Source: Erpetoichthys calabaricus
Taxonomy: Eukaryota > Chordata > Cladistia > Polypteriformes > Polypteridae
Reading direction: 5' to 3'
DNA: 64,000 bases
Assembly (NCBI RefSeq): GCF_900747795.2
Contig: NC_041401.2
Location: 166,862,233-166,926,232, forward strand
Shown: positions 50,730-62,337 of the stretch, in pieces
Numbering within the stretch: the stretch's first letter is position 1
How the letters are laid out: the number at the start of each line of letters is the position of its first letter
Program-made: the position numbers and the translations under genes
Notes under the pieces: generated by a model
Told to the model about the DNA's origin: nothing
The model's database searches: none
What the model saw: the letters and a program-made list of their open reading frames with translations, nothing else

Positions 50730-51797
50730 TAGATTCATAATCTATAGGCCTCAAAACCCCCAATAGAGGTATAAATAATATATATATATATATATAAAAT
50801 ACTTTTTAAAAAACATGCTTATATTAAGTTAAAAAGTCTACTAAAAAAGTAAAAAATAAATCTCTCATGCATCACTCGTAAAATGAAAGCGTGGGCACTT
50901 TTGCTAAGATTTTAAGAAGTGTTTTTTGAATGTTGATTGATGAAAAGCGCCCACGTATTTTTTATATATATATATTATTTTCAACTTTTTAGTCTTGGGT
51001 TTGTTTTAGTATAATTTTGTAATCAATATTTGAACACTTCCTTTAATACTTCTATCCATTAATAAGCGCCATCTATTGGTGAAATCTTGAACTATTCTTC
51101 ATATGAAAATTTCATTTCTTAATTAACATGGATTAATCGATCAATTAGTGAAACTGATTCTTGATTCATGTGTTGTCACCGGAAGTGAGTAAGTGTGCAA
51201 AATGTCAAGTCATTTGGACAATAGGAAGTGGGTTAAATATCGATTACAAGATCTGTACCAGACAACAAACAGGTGAAGTTAAAATAAGCGTGGTAAAAGA
51301 CGTCAACTGAACTAGGAAAGGATGGAATAATTATTAATGAGGGGTCCAACACGAGTGCACAGTGTGGTACCCTTGATGAGCTTTAAGCCTCCATTACCAT
51401 TTTGTCAACTAAAAGACCAGATGAAGGAATAACAACAGCAAGAACATTTGGAGGAAAATATGGACAAATCAGACTATTGACAATTATACTGTGGTCAAAG
51501 GATATTTAAATGGTTGATTTTGGGCACCCAAATTGTGGAGACTCTGACACAGCAAGAGTACGAGGACGGACATTTTGATTTGTTTTCAGGTCACAGTCTC
51601 CAGAAGCTGAAGAAAACCATAAGCCCAAACCCAAAGCAGGGGAGCTGAAAAGGTCTACGTGGCCTGGTGTTCTGGGTGCCCAAGTCTCCCTTGGCCGTTA
51701 CACTATGTGTTCTGTCACAAAGTTTCCACAAATATTTCACTTTTACTTATTAGGAAAGTTAGAGCATTATGAAATTGTGTAAGATCTTATTTACTAT
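50730..51797. other. Unassigned AT-rich intergenic sequence
   Basis: Short TA runs near 50770 and 50965; no element or exon recognised. Confidence 0.35.
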
Positions 51798-52046
51798 CTA
51801 ATTCTGAACATCACAGTTAAGACCCGTCATACATGGACTCGATTTATCACTGCTCTGTCCTGAGTACTCTGAGAAGTTCTTCTTCTTCTTCGTCGTCCTT
51901 TGGCTGCTCCCGTCGCCACAGCAGATCATCTGTTTCCATATCTTCATGTCCTCTGCATCTTGCTCTGTCACACCTGCCACATCCATAAACTCCCTCCTAG
52001 GCCTTTGTCGAAACCCCTTATTATAATACCTACAGCGATTCCTCAT
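51798..52046 (-). pseudogene. LINE ORF2 C-terminal remnant
   Basis: Minus-strand codons RQRPRREFMDVAGVTEQDAE followed by DMKIWKQMICCGDGSSQ resemble the end of the LINE polyprotein often written GRPRKRWMDxVxED...AEDRxxWRxxICCGDP. No other domain is adjacent. Confidence 0.6.
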
Positions 52047-52959
52047 TAGTCACCTTCAAACTTAAGATGCAATACGCTCGTCTCAGCGCTTCTTCCATTC
52101 CTGTTCTCATCTTCCGTTACTTCCTACGTTTTTTGTTTTTTTTTTCAGGATTTGTTTCACGGTAGCAAACCTTCCCTTCAGTCTTCATTTTAATTATGGG
52201 AACAAAAAGCGAGATCTGGCAAGGACAGGCTGTGTGAAGCAACAACCACATTGATTTTGTTCAGAAACTCTTTGACAACGCAGAGGGTGCAGGTGCTTTG
52301 TCAGGGTGCAAAATGCAGTGTTGGGTGCGCCATTTTTCTGAACATTTTTTTTCCTGATGCTTTCCCGTAGACGGCTTTACAGTTTGGTGTAATGTTGCTG
52401 ATTAACAGTATGTTCATGGGTAACAAACTTATTATGAACAAGTCCGTCAATATCGGAAAACACAGTCATCATTGTCTCTTGAAAATCTGCCGTGGTGGCT
52501 TTTAGACAAAAAAAATTGTGCTGAAGTCACCTCCATGATTGTAGAATAAACAGCAGAAATACACACTTGATTGACTCAGCATGATGCCACTCGGCGGACT
52601 GACTATCAAGACTGTAGGCCTACGATATCCAGTGGAGAACAGCACCCTACTCTCGTGCTATTGACCGATCTCGAGAATCTTTGGGTCCCCCTTCCTATAT
52701 GCAAAAGTGAGTATCTAAAGGCAAATGCATAGAAGTGTGCAGACAGTGGCATAGCTAGAGTTTGTGTCGCTCGGGGCGGGACAGTGCTTCAGTTTGAATT
52801 AAAATGACATGTAGTGAAAAATTCAGATATATTTTGCATAGATTTATTGATATATAGAGAAACAGCAATCATTTTTCACATATAATTATTTATAAGCATC
52901 AGCTAGACAAGAATATAGTATAGATGCACTGATAAGCCGTGTTCTAATTATTAGTTTAA
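52047..52959. other. Unassigned sequence
   Basis: 'cagtggcatagctagagttt' near 52746 resembles a hAT-type end, but no partner end or duplication was found. Confidence 0.3.
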
Positions 52960-53738
52960 CTAGCAAAATACCCGCGCTTTGCAGCGGAGAAGTAGTGTGT
53001 TAAACATATATAGTAGTGTGTTAAACATATATATACATATACATATATATACATATCTACATATACACATATGTACATATACATATATATATACATATAT
53101 ACATATATATATATATATACATATACACATCCACATATATATATACATATACAAATCACAGCTTCCCGCTTTCTAATCGGGCTTGTGATTGCTGCTTTGA
53201 CGGATGCCCAGATCCCACAGTATCTCCCCTTAGGAGAGGCGTTAGGCAAGTGTAATTGAAGAGCGGCGCTGCAAGTTTAGTTTCTTTTCAATAAAGTCAG
53301 GCGCTCTTTGCAGCGGCGAAGTTCTGCTTTTAAATTTTTATGAAGAAGAAAAGAAAACCTTTTTAAACTGAGGGAAAATATACCAATAATAATTTGTTAA
53401 GGATCTGTTTTTTTGTGAAGCTGTCTTTACACAGCTTCTCTGTTGTTTTATAAATGAATGCCATATAAGGCCATCCTTTCTGCTTGCTTCGCGGTTCTGT
53501 AGTGGTTTATTGTTCGTCTATTACGATTGTTTTTATAAACGAATGCCATATAAGGCCAACCTTTTTCCTTGCTTTGCCAAGTAAGCGGCCTTTTTATTTA
53601 ATGCACGGGTTCTCCGTTGTTTCATTGTTCGTTTATTACGATTGTTATAGTTGTCTTTGTATACCACGTTGTCAGTTGAGCACTCCGATTGGAATATGAT
53701 CAAGCCGTGGAAGCTTACTGTTGAGAATGCAACGTATT
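52960..53738 (-). mobile_element. Helitron 3' half fused to a LINE
   Basis: Minus-strand 3' end with hairpin CCGCTGCAAAGCGCGG, ten bases, CTAG (52963-52960) and host T (52959). Same family as the 4.27-kb element. The interior matches 28600-28720 and 30240-30350 of that copy. It stops at 53738, where LINE sequence begins. Confidence 0.8.
53533..53736 (-). pseudogene. Helitron helicase C-terminal end
   Basis: Sixty-seven codons and a stop on the minus strand, beginning YVAFSTVSFHGLIIFQSECS then TDNVVYKDNYN and ending in a basic tail (KRLALYGIRL). This extends the remnant at 30396-30289 and matches the last motif and C-terminus of Helitron helicases. Cut at its N-terminal side by the LINE junction. 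Confidence 0.72.
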
Positions 53739-54862
53739 ACTTGCCCAGAGAGTTTGGACACGTCATTATTGTCATCGTGTATATTCCTCCTCGGGCGGAC
53801 GTGGAGATAGCGAGTGACATCATCCATTCTGCTGTTGCTAAGTTACAAACGCAGCACCCCGAGGCACTTGTGCTAATCACTGGAGACTTTAACCATGTGA
53901 CGCTGGACAAAACATTACCTGCATTCTCCCTGTATGTGGACTGTAACACCCGGGGAAATAAGACTATTGATTTACTGTATGCAAACGTTAAAGACGCATA
54001 CAGTGCCACCCCGCTGCCTGCGCTTGGGAAAGGAGATCATAACCTAGTTCTGCTTCAGCCTCACTACAAACCAAAAGTGAGAATCCTACCTGTAACCACA
54101 CGATCATTCAGGAAGCTGAGAATGCTCTGAGACAATGTTTTGGAACTACAGACTGGGATATCCTGCAGGGATCTCATAGTGAGAACATTGAGGAGGTTGT
54201 TGACTGCACTACTGACTACATCAACTTCTGTATGGACATTGTAGTTCCAGTAAGAACAGTACGCTGCTATGCTAACAACAAGCCATGGATTACAAGTGAC
54301 ATCAAGGGCCTTTTGAATCAGAAGAAAAGGGCCTTTAAAGACGGTGATCAGCATGAGCTCAAGCGCGTGCAGAAGGAACTCCGAGTCCAGCTCAGGGCGG
54401 CAAAAGAGCAGTACAGGAGAAAGCTGGAGCAGAAGTTGCAGAACAACAGCATGAAGGAAGTGTGGGATGGGATGAAAATCATCACTGGCTGCAGCTCAAA
54501 ACGGGGTACCACCATCGAGAGAGACGTGAAGAGAGCAAACCAAATGAACATCTTCTTTAACAGGTTTGACCACCCTAACCCACTCTCACCTCGGAGTACT
54601 GCACTCTCTACACATCCTTCTGCTGATACCAACATAGGAGAGACATCCCCACCCACAATTACAGCAGCGCAAGTGAGCAGAGAGCTGAGGAAACTTCGTG
54701 CCAGCAAAGCAGCAGGTCCAGATGGAGTATCGCCACGACTGCTGAAGGTCTGTGCATCAGAGCTGGGGGGTCCTCTACAGCGCATCTTCAACCTGAGCCT
54801 GGAACAGGGGAGAGTCCCGAGGCTTTGGAAAACAACTTGCATCACCCCAGTCCCAAAGACCT
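53739..54862 (+). mobile_element. CR1/L2-type LINE fragment, endonuclease plus RT start
   Basis: APE-type endonuclease end: YYLPREFGHVIIVIVYIPPR, LVLITGDFNHVTLDKTLPAF, IDLLYANVKDAY and LGKGDHNLVLLQPHY, with catalytic GDFN and DHN motifs (to about 54120). A short deletion near 54115 between aggaag repeats shifts the frame. The linker and start of the reverse transcriptase follow (54232-54862): NNKPWITSDIKGLLNQKKRA, RKLRASKAAGPDGVSPRLLK and LWKTTCITPVPKT. Truncated at both ends. Confidence 0.88.
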
Positions 54863-55847
54863 GACCTCTCAAGAAAAGTCCTAAGTTTAAAAATCATTTC
54901 TTATTGACACAGTGGTACTCAGTAGTGGAGACTGGCTGAAAGTAGATAAGACGCTTTAAATTAAATTGATAATGGTGCTGAACCCAGATCTTGACCTGCC
55001 TCTGCAGGCCTGTTCTGGATGGCACAGAAGTAGAGGGACCGCCTCCTAATCAGGAGCTGTAAATGGTGCACCGCTGCCCCCTTTGCGATGAGTGGAATCA
55101 TGAATGCCAGAGCTCTATGTGGAAACCTGGAGACACGAGAGAGAAACTGGGCAAAATATGGAGGGTACAAACAGTCGAGGGGACATTTCATTATTTATAG
55201 CCATGTCTGTTTGCAAGATATTGTAAAAAGTGGTGCGTGGTGTAGAGCAGGTTTTAAATAATCTCTGAGCCGTGAAGTGCAGGCTTCAGTCGGGTGCGGG
55301 TGTATGCGAGCACTTCGCTCAGGGGATGGTTGGGGTGTCTAGCTGATTGTGCATACATGTGAGAGTGCGAGGGTCCGTCAGGTTGCCTTGAAAGGAACGG
55401 CACATTGCACCTGTGCCGAATTAGGAAAGTCAAGATAAGAGGAGCCTGCACGGGGCAAGAGGGGAGAGAAGAGAAGAAGAATAAAAGGAAGGTTAAAAAA
55501 GGGATCTGAAAGGAGGAGAAAGACAGGAGTAAGAGAGCCTGGCTGAAGCAAAATGGAGGTAGGTGGTTGTGAGCGGAGCCACAGGGCCAGGAGCGGGCTG
55601 AAAAAGGAGCGATCGCCAGGGAGAAGGAGCGGCCCACCATGCAGCGTCTCCTGCAGACAGTGAGGGACAGGCCGTGGGAGACGTGTGGCTCGGTGCGTGT
55701 CAGCAATGGGGACCTGTGCCTGTCGGCGGCATCTCCATTTACTGCAAGGATATGTAGAGGAGACGCCAGATTTAAGATGGAATCATTGAGGCTTTTGAGT
55801 TTTAAAGAATCGCCTCTTGGATTTTAAGATCATTTTCATGGAATATA
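54863..55847 (+). other. Purine-rich, LTR-like sequence (tentative)
   Basis: GA-rich stretch at 55440-55640 followed by sequence that continues beyond the mariner insertion at 57427-57600. The composition resembles LTRs of the kind seen elsewhere, but no TG/CA ends or target duplication were found. Listed as a possible fossil LTR only. Confidence 0.3.
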
Positions 55848-57424
55848 CAGGGTGAGTCAAAATTATGTTAACATTTGAATGGCAGAAACAATTTATTCAC
55901 AAAACATATTTCATATGTGCAAGATGATTTACAGGAATGTTTCAACCTGTTCGCCATCATGTTCAATACACAAAAGCCAATGAGCAACAGTACTATTTAA
56001 AGCCCAGACACACATTTCGCAGGGAAGAGATGATACTACAGTCTGTATTCTGTAATTCAGGTCATTGATATCACGAATTTCCCTGCTATAATATCGTGAT
56101 ATTTCCCTCTACTTACCCTTTACCTAGGGGTAAGTGTACTCATCAGATTTGTTACCGGGTTGATCTACTGCTGCACCATAGGAATAACACATGCATACAT
56201 AGCTATATGCATACACACAGAAACTCAACAGTGTCCTATGAACAACCTACACACAGCTGGTTAACCTCTGGCACTTTAAACCACACAAGTGCCTTAGGAA
56301 TAACACAGCCTGTCACTCTCTCAGCACTTCAAGAGACTTACTTATTACTGGCACAAACAACATACGATGTTTTAAAGATGTCTCAGACCTAAATATTACT
56401 TCTGGTCTACAAGAATACATTTAAACATACAAAGGCTCAGCATCCTTGGCTATAGGCCATTTATCAGCCAAGTATGCCTTACTTTATGTACTGTTCACTA
56501 CTATTGGGTGGAGCTCTCACCCTCAGCCTTAATAAACCTCGCAGCACAGAGGTAATGGCAAATCTCCAGCTGCACCAGGTGCTCAAAGAAATCTACCATA
56601 TTACTTCAATCACTCTAGACATTAAAACAAAGCATAGAAAGTTCAGAGCAGCATAGTATTTATTACAGGAATAATAATAATACCAGTAGAATAAAGAATA
56701 ATAGAAAATAGGACTGATAGTAAAGTCTGGATATATATAGTCTTTAGAAAAAGCTTACGAAAAAGTAAAGATGACAAGGATGAATGTCGCAGGTGGCTTG
56801 TGATCTAGCACTCGTTGTTTTCTGATGATCAGAAGGAAACGGCCACACGTTGCCAGCACCCTCTTCTGACGTTGCTCTGTTCCTTTCTCCTTCCTCCCTC
56901 CTATGTCGTTCTTCAGATGAGGCATATTTATTATAATATTCTACCGGGGGGGTTTTGCAAGATGTGATTGTTAGATATTCTGATTGGCTGGCTGTCAATA
57001 TGATGAATGAACTGTTTTGTCAAACAATAAAACTTTGTTGTTGCCTGAGGTATCGGCATGTCTTCCTTTCCCAGGCTGTAAAACCAATTTAGCACTATGT
57101 TGTGAACAACTGTTATAAAAGTGCGGTATAAGGGAATAGGATATGCTTTTGATGTTATAATGCCTATTCAAGTGTCTTGCATCTGAATTCATCTTGTTGT
57201 GATTGAGCAAAATATAATAAAAATATAGAGAATAACTTGTAGATTTTAAACACCATAACACCTGCTATACATGCGCCATACCCCATAACCAGAAATCACA
57301 GAGTGTCAAATCAGGGGAGTGTAGAGGCCATGGCAATGGTCCACCATGACCTATCCATCGACCTGAAAAGGTGTGGTCGAGATAAAAATAATCCATTAGT
57401 GTTAACATAATTTTGACTACCCTG
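55848..57424 (-). mobile_element. Deleted mariner-like element with 1.17-kb insert
   Basis: The ends are inverted repeats (cagggtgagtcaaaattatg against cagggtagtcaaaattatgt), with TA at 55846-55847 and 57425-57426. Only the transposase C-terminal part survives on the minus strand: RWIGHGGPLPWPLHSPDLTL with CDFWLWG (57360-57270) and RDINDLNYRIQTVVSSLPCE onward (56077-55950). Without the insert the element is only about 398 bp. Confidence 0.82.
56091..57260. mobile_element. 1170-bp insert, unclassified
   Basis: Interrupts the mariner-like element and is flanked by a 9-bp direct repeat cctgctata (56082-56090, 57261-57269). It holds a TATA-like box (gttataaaagtg near 57113) and an AATAAA-type signal about 100 bp later, which could suit an LTR, but its ends do not match TG...CA convincingly. 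No protein recognised. Confidence 0.5.
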
Positions 57425-57426
57425 TA

Positions 57427-60400
57427 TTTATAGAACTTTTAATCTCCATTGGACACTGTTTTTATTGAATTATTTATTTACAAAGAATTGCACTGCACTA
57501 TTTTGAACACTGTTTGGTTTTGGTATTGATTTTTAAATGAAAGCACGCAACACTTTTTTCACCTAACCCTTGCTGTATGTGTGTGTCCTCATTTGCCTGG
57601 CTTGTCTCGGTGATGAAATCAACAATCCGGGTTCAGGAGGAGGCCTGGATGCAAGAGGGAGACCATCACAGATATGAAGTTCAGAAAACATCAGACGGTA
57701 TTTGCAGACTTTATTTTTTTGTATTTAATGTTTATCTCTAAAAAAAAAAAATGCTTCACAAAGTCATTACTTACATTATTGTTGTATTGCATAGGTCTTC
57801 ATTTAAAGCACCAACCAAACAGGTACCTTATGGTGATGGTGGCAAGTCTATTAATGATTCAACCAGGGCAGCTCTGTAACATATACTGTACATTTCAATT
57901 AAATTACATTAAAAATAAATGGACAAACTTAATATAATCACAAAACTCAAAGCAACTTAAGTATAAAGGTTATCTTTAAATATTTACCCATTGCTCCTAC
58001 TTACTGTATCCTTGCAAATGCATATAATGTCATCTAACTATCCAACCAATGCATGACCTCAGAGTTGGATTATTGAAAACTTTCTTAGCGTGCCAAGAGT
58101 GAATCTCACAGACGGTGGTGAACAACAGAGAATGGTATCAAGTCTTAATGTAAGCCCACCTGGGAGATGATTAGACTTTGCATAAGCAACGCACTCAAGA
58201 GCTGCAGTCCTGTTCCCATTATGATCGCTGAATTTCATTCTGCTGAGTCCGTTACTTCTATGATATGCCAGTTTGAGCATTATTATTAGTGTTATTATTG
58301 TTGAATTATTATCTATGTTGATAACAAGTCGGCATCCATGAAAACAAAACTACAAACCTGTGCCTGAAGAAAATAAAAGTATAGATGCTGAGTGGGATTT
58401 GGAAAACCCCTGGAGAAATGAGCCAAAAATAGTGAAGTGTAGGTCATCAGGTCATCTTTAAGACCAAACATTGCTAGTATGTGAAAATAACATAAAACAA
58501 TATAATCAGACAGTTGTATTGAGCCCCGAGTGTTCGTAACTCAGCCTTGGTATTGTTTAAACAATTGTTGCTCCCCAATTTTTGCTGCGCTAGGTGACTG
58601 CTTAGTTCACGTTAATAGCAGAGCCGGCCTGGCTACTAATGAGAAGTGTAATTCAAAGAGGTCAAAGTGTGCATCTAAGTGAGGCGAACTTGATTTTGTC
58701 ATTAATGTTATTCCACTTCCATCAATGTGGGCTCCTTCTCCAACTTCTTAAGACGCCCATTATAACCCAAATGTTGTATTTCTTGAGGTTGGCTAATCCA
58801 GTAAGTTGTGCTCGGCCATTTTAAATACGCATCATGATTGATAGACACGTATTAGTAGTGATGAGCAAAGAGCAATGTGCCAGAATTTTGTGCAGTTTGT
58901 CAGGAGACGAGGTAAGGAAGCCCACTACATAACTGAACAGTTAACATGCAACTGACCCAACTTGGCATGCAATAGGGAACAAACACAACGGTTCAGAATG
59001 CGTGGCTATCCCAGAATGAAGGCAGTTTACAGTTCAGAGCTAATGCCTGCTGCCTGGATGTGCAGTGCCATCTCCAGAGGGTCTTCCACTTTGTTACGCA
59101 TGTCTTTTGCTGTTGGAGTGCCCACCTATTATTAAAAAAAAAAAAACTTCAGAAGAGCAGCATGTGAGGAGGACAATAACACGTCTTTTGTCCCACAGGT
59201 GAACGCTGCTCAGTACCACAGATTAGAATACCACCATTAGAATAGCTGCAGGGTCGATTTTTTTGATAACCTCAGCATGGAGAGACAAACGTGGTATAAT
59301 TGTCTAGGGCCAGAGTGAAGTTTTATTGTGTTACAATAAGGAACCTTACTGTATTTATTTTTTATCATTGCTCAACACAAAAACACACACGGATATCAAA
59401 ATCCAGGTATCCACTTTCCGAACTCATGTTCCACAATGCTGCTTGCAAGGAATCATCTCTGGGTGGGATGAAAGTGCTGCAGCAAGTCTAACGTGAATAC
59501 TTGAACTAAACAAAGTATAAATACCTCTGAATAATTTAGAATTACAAAATGTCTAAATACTGTAAATACTACATAATTAATTGTGTGGTGCTGTAAACAT
59601 CTCACCACAAGTTCAGGTTAAATAACGCCAATCTTTAATGAACATCACAATAAAAACATCAGAAAGACAAAAGAGCATTCAAAACCGAGGATTACTGAAA
59701 ACCACCCACTGCAGAAAGAGTATAAAAGCATTGAAAAACCCATCAAAGCAGAAAACGGCCATTATATAGAAAACGAAAAACAGAACGTGTGTAGAGCAGA
59801 AGGTCCTTCATAGCTGGAGCAGGAAGGTGAACATCAAGTCTATGACATCTCGGAAGTAATCACATGATACTGGGCTGAGATGGAAGAAACTGGGCATACA
59901 ACAGTTTGGAGCTGAAAAAAAAAAATGGCTTGATGGAAAAGTGCTGAAAACAAAGGAATTGGGGTGGGGTGGGGTGGTCCTGGGTAAAAAAACAAAATCT
60001 GAACCCGATATGATCTACAGAAACGAATGCAACGTTGTATTTTTGATAGGACTGGCAGGTAACTTTATTTACTCAACCCACTACATTTGGCCCACATCAT
60101 CGGAGAATCACACTGCTGGCAGCGTTATACCTTGGGGATTGTGGTCTCAATCAGAGTCTGGATGAATTATAAAACCCACCAAACAAAATGGACAACGCAG
60201 AGTACACTGAAATCCTGGAGAAAACCAGCTGCAGTGTGAAGGAGATCTGAGGCCGTAGCTACAAATAAACTTCAATGTTCCGGAGGCGCCCAGTCAATGC
60301 TGGACTTTGAGCAAAGCCAGCTACGGGCAGGTGGCAGTGCCCACATGTGGAAAGCTTGAAAGTGGACAATAAAAAAAGCAAAGACTGGAATTTCTGCCAA

Positions 60401-60429
60401 ATACGGACTCAAAGGGCGAGTAAATTATA
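57427..60429. other. Unassigned intergenic sequence
   Basis: About 3 kb without any element terminus, splice-bounded exon or repeat I can support. Short homopolymer runs only. Confidence 0.35.
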
Positions 60430-61159
60430 GAATCAATCATTTGTTTTATTTCAATTCAAAACAGCAGCAGAATTTTGTACATTCACACCATACAGTTTCT
60501 GGTGTGGACCAACTTCAAAAATTCACAAATACATTAAGATTCCATATCATAAAACAATAAAATCCAAAAACAAGTTTGGTGAAAAACAGTATTTATAGCA
60601 ATTATAGCTAAATACAATAGTTAAAAGTGGATAACAAAAAACATACAATATGTCCCATCTTACTTTTGAGTTCTCTCGGTTATTAAGACTCTTCTGCATT
60701 AAATGTCACTAAGAGGGATAAATGAGAAAAAAAAAGAAATGTAACAGCAGCCCCAAGAAGGATTGCATAAAACTGCAACAAGAAAAGAACTTGTTACGCT
60801 TCTCCAGATAATAAAGGAGTGTAAATTCATTGCTTGGCTGTGACTTTTGTGTGTTCATAGGTACAGACCATTCATTAGATGTCTTTCAACAAAGCAGGTG
60901 CTAAGGAGGCACAGTCGGGCATGACGGGCACAGCCTGCTTCAGTCTGTGCACACACGAAGGGGATGCCAGGGTGGGCACCGCCTCATACACATGGTGACA
61001 TCTGCTTTGTTATTTTCTTTGCTCTCAAGTGAGTGCTGCTACTTAACTGAGACAGGCCTGAATTGTTGCAGAATGTCCGGTGCTTCTTTTGGGTGGTTCT
61101 GAAAACAACATTTTAAGCAACAAATAATTCTTTTATTTAAAGCAGTTTACAAAAGGTTG
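60430..61159 (-). other. 3' UTR of an unidentified host gene
   Basis: Minus-strand sequence after the stop codon at 61162-61160. AATAAA (plus-strand tttatt at 60445-60450) lies about 715 nt past the stop and would end the transcript near 60430. Confidence 0.6.
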
Positions 61160-61221
61160 TTAGTTGGCAATCTTCTCAATTTCATCTATGTCGTCTGTAT
61201 CCAATTTTTCTATTTTTTTAT
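61160..61221 (-). CDS. Terminal coding exon, gene not identified
   Basis: Minus strand: a pyrimidine tract and acceptor AG (61223-61222) open an exon that completes a split codon ending AT, then encodes KKIEKLDTDDIDEIEKIAN and stops with TAA. The acidic/basic helix-like tail looks conserved in style, but I cannot name the protein. No further exons of it were found to the right, so the preceding intron exceeds 2.7 kb. Confidence 0.6.
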
Positions 61222-61755
61222 CTGGAAAAAAAAAAAGAACAAGGTCTCAGCAAGCGCAAGTTGTCATTTGCTGTATAAAAGCGACTACGGCTCTGAGATC
61301 ACAGCTCATGTGACCAAGAAGCATCAGAATTAGAAATTCACAACATGAAGTTTCAGATGTTTTTTTTCTTCAGCTACTGTATTCAAACCCTCAATAAGAT
61401 GACAGACTGCCAAAAACTCCACCATGAAATTACAGAAAGGCTGTTCCACTCACTAATCAAAGTGTTCTGCATTTTTGTTGGCACACGCAAGTTAGAAAGT
61501 CACACCGTCTTTACACGTGACAGTAATGACCTGAAACCCAATTTAGCATCATCTTCATCTTCATCTGCAGTGATATATGAAGGGGAGGCAAATGATTGCA
61601 ATAGAACACCGTCCCATTGTCATGTGAGTTGACAACACCGTTAGCAATGACTTTAGGTGAATGTACAGTACAAACGAGCTACATGGCGTCAGAGTAGCAG
61701 TACGGCAGCCCCAGTGGAAATATTCTGAGCAGTGAAACCGATCGAAATTCACCAC
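61222..61755 (-). other. Intron of the unidentified gene, unassigned
   Basis: Intron sequence between the terminal exon and the mariner relic; nothing recognised. Confidence 0.35.
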
Positions 61756-62337
61756 CAAATGAAGGTCAGTAAGGTGTGGTGTGTCTCTCATTCCAGAAAG
61801 TTTACGAGTGGAGAAGGAAGTTCAGAAACGGCGAGTTCCGTAACAGACTCCCCTCAAGTGGGTAACACGCACGGAGTAAGGTGCTCCACTCCCACAAAGT
61901 GACTGCAAGGTGGGCGCTACAGCAGCTGACATCAGGATTGAAACATCAACGTTTTCATACCTGTCATATTCAAATGGTGGGGACTTTGGAGGAGAGGTGT
62001 CTTGTTACAACATAACAATGCTCAGCCCCATACTGCCTATGAAAGCAGAGGACCTGCACTTCCACATCCACCATACTCACCAGACCTCACTCCCAACGAT
62101 CTTCACATTTTGGGACCACTTAAAGAGGCGACAGACACAAAGACTTTCAGGTCGGATGAAGAGGTGCAGCAGGTGTGGTGCATGAGTGGCTGTGCACACA
62201 CAAAATCAAAACACTTTCAAGAGGAATCCATGAACTTTGCAAGTGCTGGGGGACTTGTGTCAATGCCATCGAGATTACGTAAAAACAAAAAGGATACAGT
62301 TGTGTGAAATGTAAGGCTTTCATTTGACTCACCCCCA
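61756..62337 (+). mobile_element. Mariner (DD34D-type) relic
   Basis: Plus-strand fragments in shifting frames: KVYEWRRKFRNGEFRNRLPS (61798-61860), SVTDSPQVGNTHGVR nearby, and LLQHNNAQPHTAYES, HPPYSPDLTPNDLHILGPLK and SDEEVQQVW (61997-62180), closing with QEESMNFASAGG. These are the mariner helix-turn-helix and catalytic regions; the middle is deleted. A 'tttgactcaccc' end at 62325-62336 may be the right terminal repeat. Confidence 0.78.

Noticed and set aside
53651-53738. N-terminal extension of the LINE ORF (MSLYTTLSVEHSDW...)
   Set aside because: This part is antisense Helitron helicase sequence; LINE similarity starts only at about 53739.
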